Made by a program: the position numbers and the translations under genes. A DNA stretch of 64,000 bases, from assembly GCF_003286085.1 (NCBI RefSeq), contig NW_020825289.1, positions 4,712,001 to 4,776,000 of the forward strand. The letters are read 5' to 3'. Under the pieces are notes generated by a model. That model had not been told where the DNA came from and searched no databases. It worked only from the letters and a program-made list of their open reading frames with translations. This document shows, piece by piece, positions 54,501 to 64,000 of the stretch. Every line of letters begins with the position of its first letter. The stretch's first letter is position 1. The stretch is from Drosophila persimilis. Its lineage: Eukaryota; Arthropoda; Insecta; Diptera; Drosophilidae.

Positions 54501-57500
54501 CTACCTTTGCTACATGTTTGTGTTCTACTAAACTTAAATCTAATTTCGATCCTTAAAATTAGACCCAGCACAATGTATTTTGACTTGTTCTGGGCCTCTA
54601 CAGTTCGGCTCTGCTCGAATTTAGTGACTATGGGGGTTTGTTCGGGTCTTAACTTTACCACTTCTTATGTGTATGTACATACTGAACAGACCCACATACT
54701 CCTACTCGTACTCGTACTCGTACTCGTACTCGAAGCTAACAATGTATGTCTCTTGTCTAAGTATCAATGTTAAAACATTCTCTGAAATGCACTGAATACT
54801 CGTACCTAATCGAATTAACCAAATCTTCTGTTGTCAACTTTTGCACCATGCGTTTAATCTTAATCTTAACTACTTGCCCACACAAAATACACGACACTAA
54901 ATCTACACTTAACCCGAAAACCAAAACAATTTAAATACACTAAAAACCGTAAACAGATATTCAAGAAGAAGGTAATTTTTCCAACTAAATCGTTTTAACT
55001 TGCTTTAAACTTGCTTGCTTCGTTTAAGTTAGCCAAACTTTAATCTAAATCCCAACAAAATAAATGTGTATATACTTCTAGAGTAGACCAAAGCTGATCA
55101 GGCAATATTTATACATATACATATATGTGATAAATGTTATAACCTTTTGTGTTGCCTGCCCTTAACCCTTACTTTTGTATGTATTGGAACCCCGAATTCT
55201 GATTGTAACTCCATGTTGATGTATCAATGTCAATGTCTAGTCAAAAAATACCCAAAAAATCTTGTAGCGAACTCTTTTGCTTTCTGCTCTGCCTTAGATT
55301 CGACCATTGTCTAATGATCTTTTTGTGTTCTTTCCCCCGATATAGGAAGTGGGCGAGGAGTCTAAGCTGGCGAGGAGTATCGAACGGGTGCGGGATCTGA
55401 TAAGGAAGAAGCGGCAAGAGCGTAAGGATCGTAAAGAGCGAAAGTTTGCCGAGAAGTTCCAGCAGATCGTGCTCGAGGCCCAGGCCCAGGCCCACGCTCA
55501 AAGTCAGGGTCAGGCACAGGGGGGAATGGAGATGGACAAGTCCAATCTGTTGGCCGAGACTAAGTTCCATAGATTGAGCTACCAGGTGGGTGTTTCACAT
55601 TGAACTCTCTTTAAATTCCGACTAATTTACGTTCTTTTCTTTCAGGAATCTATGAATCGGCCAGTCTCGGGTTCTGACTTTGGCTTCCAGATCCCCTTGA
55701 GGGACGGCCTGCACACAATTGTTGATGGCCTCGAGTACGACGAGGCCTCGGATGTGCCCGAGCAGATCCAGCTACAGGATCAGCCACTGCCACCAATTAC
55801 AGACTCGCTGCCGCCCACCTACGAGACCGCCATCATGTCTGCCCACAGCAACAACCTAACTCCGTTCGCCCTGGCGGAACGACGGCTGCAACACCAGATA
55901 TCCTCGGGGGTTAGCACCCAGCAGAACGACTCCAGGGACGAGGCCACCTACACGGAGTCGATCGAGCTGCGTCTCCTGGGCCAGTACAACTCCACGGACA
56001 CGGATCCATATGCCAACGACCAGCGAAGTGGCTCTTTCAACCGCGGAGACTCTTTTCAGGATAACTCCTCGCGGCGCTACGGCAGCGAAGAGCACGACGA
56101 GGCCTACCTTAAGTACCAGAAATCGTTGCTAACCCGCTCACCCAGCTACAGGAAGTCTCTGGACCGACTCTCACAGTCCAGCGGTCACTCGCAGCGCTCG
56201 CTGCTCAAGTCGGAGGAGGCGGAGATGCGAAGGCACTCTAGTGGCCACTCCCTGAACTCCATATCGATCGAGCAGGAAGAGCTGCTCTCGCAGCAGGGGA
56301 ATCTGCGCGAGGAGCTGCTCAATTGCGAGCAGAAGGAGCTCTTTCAGTTCCTCCAGGAGGATAACGAGATGCCGAAGTCCAATCTCAGCTACATTTCGTC
56401 GAACCTCATGCGGTCGCGGCGATCCTCCAGCCAGGGACATCAAGAGAGCGAGGCGCTAGTGGAGCACTCGGAGTTCGATAACATCATCCAGAGCTTCGAG
56501 AAGGAGTTGGAGGAGATCAAACGCTCGACTACGTCGCTGGAGCGCAAGCTCTCCACCCTCTCAGAACCCTCGCCGGCAGCCGACGAGGCCACCAAAGCGA
56601 TCATGGAGCACATTGCCATTATCACGGGAGCCTCGGAGCGCACAGCCGCCGATGAGGTAGTGCATCCACTCAATCCTTATGACAGCTACGACCTATCCAG
56701 CGTTCCGAGACGCTCCCAGTCCGTTAGTTCCGCCGCCCAGCGGCAGTCCGTGAAGATAAAACGCCGCAGCCTCGAGAAGCAGCGCAAGATCGACGAGGAC
56801 TTTAGCATATCGAATGAAATACGCAAAATCTGTGATCAAATCCATGCGCCTTTCGTGGCCATGGAGGCCATGGCAGTGGCAGCCACCAGCCAAGGTCCAG
56901 GCGCCAGCCAGTCCCCCTTCACGCGCCGCAAGATCGACCCATTCACGGTTCAATTCGATCGCTTCAAGCGGTTGTCGCTGATCGAGCGGCTGGAGGAGCT
57001 GCCGGAGGAGGAAAAGCCAATCTCCACGCTACGCATCGAATCGGAGAAGATGCCGCGCAAGTTTCTCAACAGCGACCAGCTGCGCCTGGACAGTCTCTCG
57101 CTCAAGAGTACCAACTCCTACGAGAACCTGCTCATCCAGAAGCAGAAGCTTGTTCTGCCATTGTCCACTGGTGTACCCGCCACGCCACCCACCTCCTTGA
57201 AGTCGAGCATTGAGCCACCGACACTGGCGCAAATTTCATCGCTAAAGGTCACGCCCACGCCCACGCCCCCGCTGGCCGCCCTCACCGAGCACCAGCAGCA
57301 CTTTCATGCTACGAGCATCCAAACGGCCCCCTCTCATGGTCACGGCCAAAGGCACACCCATGGGTCTGGCCATCGGCACGGCAATGGGCACTCACAAGCA
57401 CACCCAACGGCAGGGCAGAGGCGACGCCCCATGGAGCATCCACAATCGACTTTAGACAAAGCCGCTTCCTTCCAGTCCGCGCGCACCGAGTCGCACAGCT

Positions 57501-60500
57501 CGGGCGCCGCCGACACCAGCTCGGCCCTGGCCCTGGCTCTCGCCCACACCCACAAGACTGAGCAATCTGATCAGCCGGAAAAGGCGGCACAGAAGCCGTC
57601 GGCATTCACTCGACTGACCGAAAAACCATGGCATTGTTTGGTTTCCTACGTAGACGACCTCACCGTCGGTGGGAGACGTAACTCGCAGGGCGCTTACAAT
57701 GATCCCATGACTTTTCCGAGCTATGGGCAGGCGAAGCCGCCGAAGGTGCCAGATGACTGCTTCCCCCAGAAGTGCTACGATCAGTGAGTATTTGAAAAGA
57801 TCCCCAATTACATCTTCTTATGCTATTTCCCTGTTTTCCCTCTTTTCATACTGGCAGCTTTTACTTCCGCTGCCCTTGGTTTATGTCCTGCATGGACACG
57901 CCGAGCGCCAAGCAGTGGACCCGCATTAGGACGGCTGTCTTGACGGTTGTCGATACTCCGGCCTTTGAGTGGTTTGTGCTAGTGCTGATCTTTGCGTCGA
58001 GTATCACGCTTTGCTTCGAGGACATCTATCTGGACAGCAACAAGACGCTGAAGCGCGTACTCTACTGGACCAACTTCTCCTTCTGCCTGATCTTCGTGGT
58101 GGAAATGATACTCAAGTGGCTGGCGCTGGGCTTCTCCAAGTACTTCACGAGTTTCTGGACCATACTCGATTTTATCATAGTGTTTGTGAGTGCATCTACA
58201 TAAATGAGCACTTTGATGCACATTCTCTGATTGGTCTTTTTGTTCCATAGGTATCGGTTTTCTCGCTGCTAATTGAAGAGAATGAGAACCTCAAGGTTCT
58301 GCGGTCATTACGCACCCTGCGTGCCCTGAGACCCCTGAGAGCGATCTCTCGGTAAGTCGACCAGTCGCTGGTCTAGTCTATAGGCTGCACCACAACCTTC
58401 TCAAACACCTGTGCATCCAATGAAGTAAGAGCTGTCCACATAGGCCACCTCTTGCCTTTTTGCAACTACTACTACTACTACTACTACTACTCTTCGTACT
58501 TTCTTGTATCTCTTACTATTTCTGGGAGATGTCGGTCAGTCCTCGATATGGCTTTCGTCAGAGCTGTGCAGTGTTTAATACAATCTCGTCTTCTTTATGG
58601 ATTTCGAATAGAAATACGTAGAACACTTTGCATTGCATCCTCCTCGCCTCTGTCTAGTCTGTAGCCCGAAGCCTTGATTTGTCTATCCTCTACCTTCACA
58701 AAAACTGCATACATACATATATGTATAATCTTTGTAAATAATCTAAAATTTATAATAAGTAGACAATGTACATATGCATAGTAATAGTACTTGTAATGGT
58801 TAGATGAGAATCATTCCAAAAAGAACTCCACTTGTTTGCACCAGAACCGTAATCAATTAGCACCCATTGCAAAAACAAATAGATGTGCAACGAAGCGACG
58901 ATCTCCAGTATACATCCCAGTAATGACTAGCATTTCATCCATTCCATTTCTATTCCAGGTGGCAAGGAATGCGGATTGTAGTAAACGCTCTCATGTATGC
59001 AATACCATCAATTTTCAATGTACTTTTGGTTTGTTTGGTTTTTTGGTTGATCTTCTCAATAATGGGTGTTCAGTTCTTTGGTGGGAAGTTTTTCAAGTGC
59101 GTCAATGAAATGGGAGAATTGCTGCCAATTACTGTGAGTACACTACACACACTCCCAATATGGAGCAGGAGAACGATCTACCTGTCCTGTGTGACTGTAC
59201 AAACCCACCCTACTCATATTTCCTTCTCCATTTATTGCGTGCAGGAGGTGAACGACAAGTGGGACTGCATTGAGCAGAACTACACGTGGATCAACTCGAA
59301 GATCACCTTCGATCATGTGGGCATGGGCTACCTGGCCCTGCTACAGGTCGCAACCTTCGAGGGCTGGATGGAGGTGATGGCGGATGCCGTGGACGCCCGG
59401 GGCGTGGACCTGCAGCCGCAGCGGGAGGCCAATCTCTATGCTTATATTTATTTTGTTATATTTATTGTGTGCGGATCGTTCTTCACACTCAATCTGTTCA
59501 TTGGAGTTATCATTGATAACTTCAATATGCTCAAGAAGAAGGTAAGTCCATTGGCCTATGGTACATCTGGGCCCCTGCATCTGGTCCGCATCTATATACA
59601 TATATATCAATTTATATCTACATATATATAAATGTATAATCTGTACATACATATAGTACATACATATATCCATCCGTCGTCACCGATCTGTTTGATTGTC
59701 CACTCCATCAATTTGTGTACCCCGATCGTTAATGTATTGCTGATAATGTTTCTGATCTGTTGTGTCGAGTTGTATATAGCCTAGAGCGTTACGTTACCTA
59801 ACTGTGGACTGTATATATATGATTAAATGTTCATTCTATTCTCATCACTTTTATATAGTATGAAGGAGGAGTGTTGGAAATGTTTCTCACCGAATCTCAA
59901 AAACACTATTACACGGCTATGAAAAAATTGGGACGAAAGAAACCACAGAAAGTTATTAAGCGACCTATAAATCATTTTTTAGCTATGTTTTATGATTTAT
60001 CCAATTCGAGAAGGTAAACAAACCATATGATCAAAACCAATATGATAAAAACCAGCTCAATCTAAGACAAGCAAATTACGTATTCCTACGAGTATCTTAT
60101 AGTTTATGCCTACTATTAGTTACTATTACTCTTTCTCTACCTCTCTCTTGTCTCTTGTCTCTTGCCTACTCTAAATCTAACTTTAAATCTAACTCTAACT
60201 GTAACTGTAACTGTAACTGTAACTATTAGTTGTCTATACGGTTAGGCGTTCACACAACTCTCGGTTGTTTCTGATTTGGTGATAAAAATCATTTGAACAC
60301 TTGAAATTCCCAGCATTTTTGATCATCACCAGGGTGTTTGCCGCCTCTTCAGTGATGGAGTCCCGGCCAAACACCATCAAAAATGCCTCCTAACTCTCTG
60401 TATCTGTATCCCATATCCCGAAGCATATAATAAGTAATACTTGTAGAGCACTTTTTTACTATGATACTTGGATATTCTATGATATTTCCCCTAATTCCCC

Positions 60501-63500
60501 GCACTCTGGGCATGAGTAGCTGTCCTGGGGCTGTTCGAGTCATCCGCAAGGGTGGGGTTTTACCTCTTGGTGTGTTTTAATGGAATCAGCATGTACGATT
60601 TAGCCTTAGATATATAGTTTACTCTCTCACTATCTCTCTATAAATCTATCTATTAGCAACCTATGGTGCTCCTTTCCCTGCCTGTAAATATCCCCTCTAT
60701 TGTCTGTATCTCTGAGGAGCACCACGACTTCGGCTCGCCCGAAGCTTCTACCTTGAAGAAAAACATTAATAGATCTTTGTGGTATCTCTCTGACGACGTG
60801 CAGGTTCGAGATTGCGATCTTTGTACTGATTTTTCTCAACATGCTTACCATGGGCATCGAGCACTACGATCAACCGCATGCGGTCTTCTTTATACTGGAA
60901 GTGAGCAACGCCTTCTTCACCACGGTCTTTGGTCTGGGTAAGGGAGCGAACAGGAAACAAGCCAAGGAATAACTTGGATCTACTGCTGATCCTTTTGCCA
61001 ATGTTTTTCTTCCTGCAGAGGCCATTGTCAAGATTGTGGGACTACGCTATCATTACTTCACGGTCCCATGGAACGTATTCGACTTCCTCCTGGTGCTGGC
61101 CTCTATCTTCGGCATTCTAATGGAGGACATCATGATCGACCTGCCGATCAGTCCGACACTACTGCGCGTAGTCCGAGTATTTCGTATAGGCCGCATCCTG
61201 CGCCTGATAAAGGCGGCCAAGGGCATAAGGAAGCTGCTTTTTGCGCTGGTAGTGTCGCTGCCAGCTCTCTTCAACATTGGTGCCTTGCTGGGACTGATTA
61301 CCTTCATCTATGCCATACTAGGCATGTCGCTCTTTGGGCACGTGAAGCTGCAGGGCGCCTTGGACGACATGGTGAACTTCCAGACCTTCGGGCGGAGCAT
61401 GCAGCTGCTCTTTCGCCTGATGACTTCAGCCGGATGGAACGACGTTCTCGAGTCGCTGATGATCCAACCACCCGACTGCGATCCCTTTTTCAACCGGCAG
61501 ACTAATGGCGACTGCGGCCACCCTTTGCTGGCCATTACTTACTTTACGAGCTTCATCATTATCAGCTACATGATTGTGATCAACATGTACATTGCCATTA
61601 TTCTGGAGAACTTCAACCAGGCGCACCAGGAAGAGGAGATTGGGATTGTCGAAGACGACTTAGAGATGTTTTACATACGCTGGTCCAAGTAGGTGTTTCC
61701 CCATTAGAGTAGCAGACGAACACCTCCAGAGCAGCCACAAGCTAGTTCGGAGAGAGAGAGAGAGAGAGCGATGTTGGTTAATGGATTTGCAATTGATTTA
61801 CTTTCAGATATGATCCACATGCCACCCAGTTTATACACTTCTCGCAACTGTCCGATTTTATTGCCTCTCTCGATCCACCATTGGGCATCTCGAAGCCTAA
61901 TAATGTCGCTCTAGTGTCATTTAATCTGCCCATCTCTAAGGGTAATAAAATACACTGTCTCGATATTTTGCACGCGCTCGTGAAGCACGTGCTAGGTCAT
62001 GTCGAGGAGACCGATAACTTCAAACAGTTGCAGGAACAAATGGATGTCAAGTTCAAGAAACAGTTTCCAACGCGCAAAGAATTGGAAATTGTTTCGTCGA
62101 CGCGGATCTGGAAGCGCCAGGAAAAGGCGGCCAAGACCATACAGACCGGCTGGAAGGACTATTTGCGGTACTACATACTACACCACCAGTCCACAACCTA
62201 ACTTTGAACACATTTTACTTTTCCAATAATACGTAATACTCGTACGTATCTGCAAATGTATAACTCGCTGTGGTGTCTCTTCAACTTCACAGGCGCAAGA
62301 ATGAAAAGGAGCGCTCCAATTCCGGCGACAGTGCCACCCAAACCTCCAGCCCCGGCGGATGGCAATCGAAGCTCTCGGCTCTAAACTTTTTCCATCTGCA
62401 GGTGAGTCGCCATCCGATTTCTTACTATACTTATGGATAACTTTTCGAGTTCTTGCAGGTCAGTCGTCGGGGAACCGCCTGCTCCAGTCGTGCCTCATCG
62501 CGGAAGTCCTCGCGTGCCTCTGATGGCTCCGATCTGAGTGAGCTGGCCGGGCCCTGGCTGAATCTGCCGCTGATGCTAGTCTCGGGGGCCGACGATGTCG
62601 TCAAGGATATCAAGCAGCAAAGCGACGATATGGGCAAACGGTAGTTATCTCCAGGTCCACCCTCTTACACCCAGCAAAACACACACACACACACACACAC
62701 ACACATACTCCATCCACACACAGACACACGTACACACTCACCCATACAAAGACACTCCATATATATGTGTATGTGTATCCATGGCTGCGATGAATTTGAA
62801 ATGCAATTTTTAGACGAATACGAAATCGAAAGGCTTTCCATGCTCATGCCGCCTTCAAACCATGCAACCAGATAACCAAAAACCAAAAAACCAAATAACC
62901 AGACAACATACCCGTCGATCCATGCTCGATAAATTTAATGTTTTGTGTGTCCACAGTGTACCTATATGAACTTAAGCCCTATTTCTAGCATATCCTCTTG
63001 TATCTCCCTAAACTATGAGTCCCTGCTCGCAGATATGGTCACAGCGGTTCTCAGAAGTGACTCCCAGCCTAGTGGCTTGAATTACCTAGGTAAAGGCTCA
63101 ATCACTCCTATCCAATCCTATAACAGCTGCTTAGCTTAGCTAGCCAAACCCATAAACCTACAGTCTTAAAAACAGAAAAAACAACAATCAGAAAACAGAT
63201 CAAATCAACCAAATGCAATAAGCAAACTTACAAACTTCGTTTTTAGTTCTCGTCTATAACTCACTCATATTTGTTGTATACTCTGCTATATTAAGTAAAT
63301 GTATATGTATTCCATATTGATTCCTCCATTCAGTACTCGTACCAGTCGACTGCTCAAAAATGTATCTTATCTAGTTTCTAGTTACCATCCAAACTCGCTC
63401 CTAAAAACTCAACTTAACTCAACTCAAGCTCAATTCAGATCATTAAAGCGAACGCAAAGCTCTGTCAAATACTCATTTGCCGTCTAAAACGCCCTCTCTC

Positions 63501-64000
63501 TACAACAACTATTCAACAATTTTCCAAAAAACTATCTGAACAACAACTTATTGCAGCTCTAATAATAAATTTGAGTATATGTATTATTCAATTATTCAAG
63601 TAGTGGCCTTACCGGAATTCGTTGAACTTGTATATCCACTCCCACCTCCGACTACACCCGACTCCGACTCTCTATGGCATCGAGAATGCGCAATTTGAGT
63701 TGATTTTTATTGGTTGCCTGCCCTTAAATAGATAGTTTTTCGTTTATTTTTGCAAAAGATTTTCTGTAGATTTCATTGTAGCAGCATTTATACGTACAAC
63801 CATCCAAACTCACCAGGTAAATTGGAATTATGGAGCTCTGAAAACCCGTAGAATCCCATCCAAGCTCATGCATAGCGATGTACAGCTTATCAACTATTTT
63901 CTCCTATGTAATATCGTCGAAAAATTGCAGAAAAGTTTCTACGAAACAAAGGCTCTTGATCTATAGCTACTATAAGTAATCGAATAATCTAATCTACCCA
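39524..64000 (+). CDS. NaCP60E: NaCP60E, four-domain voltage-gated cation channel (partial)
   Basis: Coding exons: 39524-39560, 46328-46539, 50910-51118, 51186-51596, 51665-51884, 51949-52083, 52148-52877, 52943-53157, 53212-53382, 53445-53638, 53701-53803, 53865-53993, 55346-55585, 55646-57783, 57858-58185, 58251-58351, 58959-59133, 59245-59541, 59859-60013, 60804-60937, 61019-61688, 61808-62167, 62293-62401, 62459-62640. All join in frame (2551 codons so far); the final exon lies beyond the window. Four six-helix repeats each have an Arg/Lys S4 (for example [17 protein letters not shown]). Pore residues are Asp, Glu, Glu, Ala (DEEA), typical of the DSC1/NaCP60E class, which passes Ca2+ as well as Na+. 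The DII-DIII linker is very long and disordered, from the 2.1-kb exon. The DIII-DIV linker has MFL; the tail has an IQ-like [13 protein letters not shown]. It is neuronal and tied to olfaction and stress resistance in flies. Confidence 0.96.
40600..41600. repeat. Diverged threefold tandem repeat in NaCP60E intron 1
   Basis: Three successive units (about 40600-40925, 40925-41160, 41160-41600) share ordered words: CAGTTTACCTTG.GCCG.ATTCT, TTGGA.TCG, GCATAATTG, CTGCAGTCCC, CCATTTCCCGT, CACCATTGAACTTGT.CAAAG.TCTGC, GCGGTT..TAGATG.AACTGG, GACTGGCT and CTGTG.GTAATTTCCT. Units differ in length and keep no reading frame. Confidence 0.65.
41890..41917. repeat. Hexanucleotide CGCAGT run
   Basis: About four to five tandem CGCAGT units inside NaCP60E intron 1. 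Confidence 0.7.
43551..43590 (+). promoter_or_regulatory. TATA box and initiator of the glycine-rich gene
   Basis: TATAAAA at 43551-43557 is followed about 30 bp later by an initiator-like TCATTT (A at 43584). The start codon is at 43663, giving an 80-nt leader. This is the clearest core promoter in the window. Confidence 0.7.
43663..44817 (+). CDS. Glycine-rich secreted structural protein, nested gene
   Basis: Exons 43663-43680 and 43759-44817 join in frame to 358 residues. The first exon is only six codons (MAACFI); the second continues the signal peptide ([13 protein letters not shown]) and the mature protein starts near [11 protein letters not shown]. Then come three tandem units of poly-Gly plus YEIHSHD, a long block of [16 protein letters not shown] repeats, and three or four copies of a module like [25 protein letters not shown]. 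The layout is that of secreted fly cuticle, eggshell or silk-like proteins; no chitin-binding Rebers-Riddiford motif is present. The gene lies wholly inside NaCP60E intron 1 on the same strand, with its own TATA promoter and AATAAA at 45009-45014. I do not know its fly name. Confidence 0.85.
45146..46156 (-). CDS. Tpc2: Mitochondrial carrier, thiamine pyrophosphate transporter-like
   Basis: One exon of 336 residues on the minus strand, inside NaCP60E intron 1. It has the three SLC25 repeats, each with the carrier signature: [13 protein letters not shown] (near residue 28), [11 protein letters not shown] (near 131) and [14 protein letters not shown] (near 235), each followed by G..G(I/L)(W/S/Y)(R/K)G. 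The sequence is closest, by recall, to SLC25A19/Tpc, which moves thiamine pyrophosphate into the matrix in exchange for nucleotides; Drosophila Tpc2 (CG2857) maps to the same region, hence the symbol. The C-terminal Lys/Ala-rich extension ([14 protein letters not shown]) is not part of the fold. The stop codon overlaps a minus-strand AATAAA (45147-45142). Confidence 0.9.
   Translation of the reverse strand: MPDNTPLVQLLQALGGGVAGGLTRTLVQPFDVIKIRFQMQVEPVGKHGYESKYQGLLHAFRSIYKEEGLRGIWRGHNSGQVLSITYAVVQFWSYEQLRVKAHKMPFFDDRPLLLYFVCGGLAGCLGTVAAQPFDVIRTQVVAADPTSKRSRMSSLRGVHFVHSTEGLRGLSRGLVFTLAQIFPLVGANFLIYKYLNALVLFIVKKSNPDHNIPGPCLFVNGALAGVSSKLLVYPADLMKKRMQLHGFHQDRQSFGRNPICPTAKQCFMTTLKGEGISGFYKGVSPTLLKSGLSSAFYFTFYDYINRYVIHPMQDREEQRLKEEKAKSAAPKKAGWT
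46540..49190 (+). other. NaCP60E intron 2, left part
   Basis: No coding region is supported. A frame running from exon 2 through the donor to 46902 is chance read-through with low complexity. The rest has short unrelated frames only. Confidence 0.45.
49191..49384 (-). CDS. RpL41: Ribosomal protein L41 (eL41)
   Basis: Minus-strand exons 49384-49373 (MRAK) and 49256-49191 join across a 116-bp intron to the complete 25-residue eL41, which is nearly all Arg and Lys: after MRAK it reads [11 protein letters not shown] and ends MRARSK. This is the smallest ribosomal protein and sits at the interface of the two subunits. It is too short for ordinary gene finders. It is nested in NaCP60E intron 2 on the opposite strand, as expected for the 60E copy in flies. 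Upstream (minus strand) is a pyrimidine-rich TTCTTTCGTTCTC that fits a TOP-type start, and further up two TATCGATA sites. Confidence 0.96.
49415..49445 (-). promoter_or_regulatory. RpL41: Likely TOP-type start region of RpL41
   Basis: The minus strand reads TTCTTTCGTTCTC about 40 bp upstream of the start codon. Ribosomal protein mRNAs in flies start at such pyrimidine tracts, which put translation under TOR control. The exact start is not known. Confidence 0.45.
49535..49542. promoter_or_regulatory. DRE element TATCGATA, first
   Basis: A perfect 8-bp DREF-binding palindrome about 150 bp upstream of the RpL41 start codon. DREF sites are common at housekeeping promoters. Confidence 0.6.
49774..49781. 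promoter_or_regulatory. DRE element TATCGATA, second
   Basis: A second perfect DRE, inside a segment that repeats the surroundings of the first (CTCTGACAG.TCGAATATCG followed about 55 bp later by TATCGATATAAA). Confidence 0.55.
49905..50840 (+). mobile_element. DINE-1/mini-me-like element in NaCP60E intron 2
   Basis: The left end reads TATACCCGATACTCAAAATG, then AACGTCCAGAAGGAATCGTTTCC, then TTCTTGATCAGCATCA and the GTCTGTCTGTCCGTCC tract (50045-50060). These are hallmarks of the mini-me/DINE-1 group, including its (GTCY)n microsatellite. Two tandem similar units of roughly 300 bp follow, each with CCGCCCCC.CAAAG.GCGAAAATCTG and AACGCAGAATC. The right end has a hairpin (50792-50811) and CAACGTTCCCCCTCG. 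There is no coding frame. It ends about 70 bp before NaCP60E exon 3. Confidence 0.8.
53994..55345 (+). other. NaCP60E intron with possible micro-exon
   Basis: A 1.35-kb intron with a GC donor (GCAAGT). It holds a CTCGTA hexamer run at 54700-54730 and a candidate 15-bp exon at 54957-54971. No other coding sequence is supported. Confidence 0.5.
54700..54732. repeat. CTCGTA hexanucleotide run
   Basis: About five tandem CTCGTA units in a NaCP60E intron. Confidence 0.7.
58352..58958 (+). other. NaCP60E intron with CTA repeat
   Basis: A 607-bp intron between the DIII S4 exon and the next. It contains a CTA triplet run at 58467-58491. No coding sequence. Confidence 0.6.
59542..59858 (+). other. 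NaCP60E intron
   Basis: A 317-bp AT-rich intron with TATA/CATA microsatellite stretches; nothing else seen. Confidence 0.6.
60014..60803 (+). other. NaCP60E intron with TAACTG repeats
   Basis: A 790-bp intron with a TAACTG hexamer run (about 60193-60228) and no supported coding sequence. Confidence 0.6.
62641..64000 (+). other. NaCP60E final intron or alternative 3' region
   Basis: The exon ending at 62640 stops mid-codon before a GTAGTT donor, so coding continues beyond the window or in an alternative exon. Acceptor-like sites near 62812 and 62956 open only short frames. A CA microsatellite lies at 62681-62703. No gene is seen. Confidence 0.45.
62681..62703. repeat. CA dinucleotide microsatellite
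   Basis: About 11 CA units 40 bp into the last NaCP60E intron of the window. Confidence 0.85.

Noticed and set aside
62956-63139. Possible alternative last exon of NaCP60E
   Set aside because: The acceptor is fair but the frame in phase stops after a few codons and has no similarity to the known channel C-terminus.

Overview
The window is nuclear DNA of a fruit fly. Genes are split by short GT-AG introns, polyglutamine and polyalanine runs are common, and the proteins match Drosophila families directly (Cirl, NaCP60E, NKAIN, RpL41, Vps25). A DINE-1/mini-me type repeat is present in two copies. From memory, Cirl and Vps25 lie in polytene region 44D-E of D. melanogaster 2R, while NKAIN, NaCP60E, RpL41 and probably Tpc2 and Ance-5 lie in 60D-E. 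Finding both sets side by side points to a rearranged Muller C chromosome, most likely in an obscura-group species (D. pseudoobscura and relatives). That species call is inference. Splice sites and coding exons below were placed by hand from frames, splice consensus and protein continuity; transcript ends are not determined.

Layout. 1-3.1 kb: a DHHC palmitoyltransferase (+), a broken PTCD3/mRpS39-like fragment (-) and Vps25 (-). 3.1-6.3 kb: a dispersed repeat, then two divergent, partly broken reading units. One (-) resembles the catalytic core of P-superfamily transposases; the other (+) is unrecognised and carries an in-frame stop and a 13-bp tandem duplication. 6.3-16.2 kb: Cirl/latrophilin (-), with a second, intron-retained 3' end that predicts a one-transmembrane form. 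16.8-17.6 kb: more copies of the dispersed repeat, at the place where 44-type genes give way to 60-type genes. 19.1-21.7 kb: an NPDC1/CAB-1 family membrane protein (+). 23.6-24.3 kb: repeat element. 26.5-32.3 kb: NKAIN (+) with two alternative long C-terminal tails. 32.9-35.1 kb: an ACE-family protein that has lost its zinc site, probably Ance-5 (-). 39.5-64 kb: NaCP60E (+), a four-domain cation channel with a DEEA filter, running off the right edge.

NaCP60E introns host three other genes: a glycine-rich secreted protein (+), Tpc2 mitochondrial carrier (-) and RpL41 (-, 25 residues). The theme is neuronal: Cirl is an adhesion GPCR, the NPDC1/CAB-1 family is neuronal in worm and vertebrates, NKAIN binds the Na,K-ATPase beta subunit, and NaCP60E is an excitability channel. 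There is no operon-like coupling.

The best candidates for something undescribed are the P-like pair at 3.7-6.3 kb, the dispersed repeat that sits near it and near the probable synteny breakpoint, the one-TM Cirl form, and a diverged three-unit tandem repeat inside NaCP60E intron 1.
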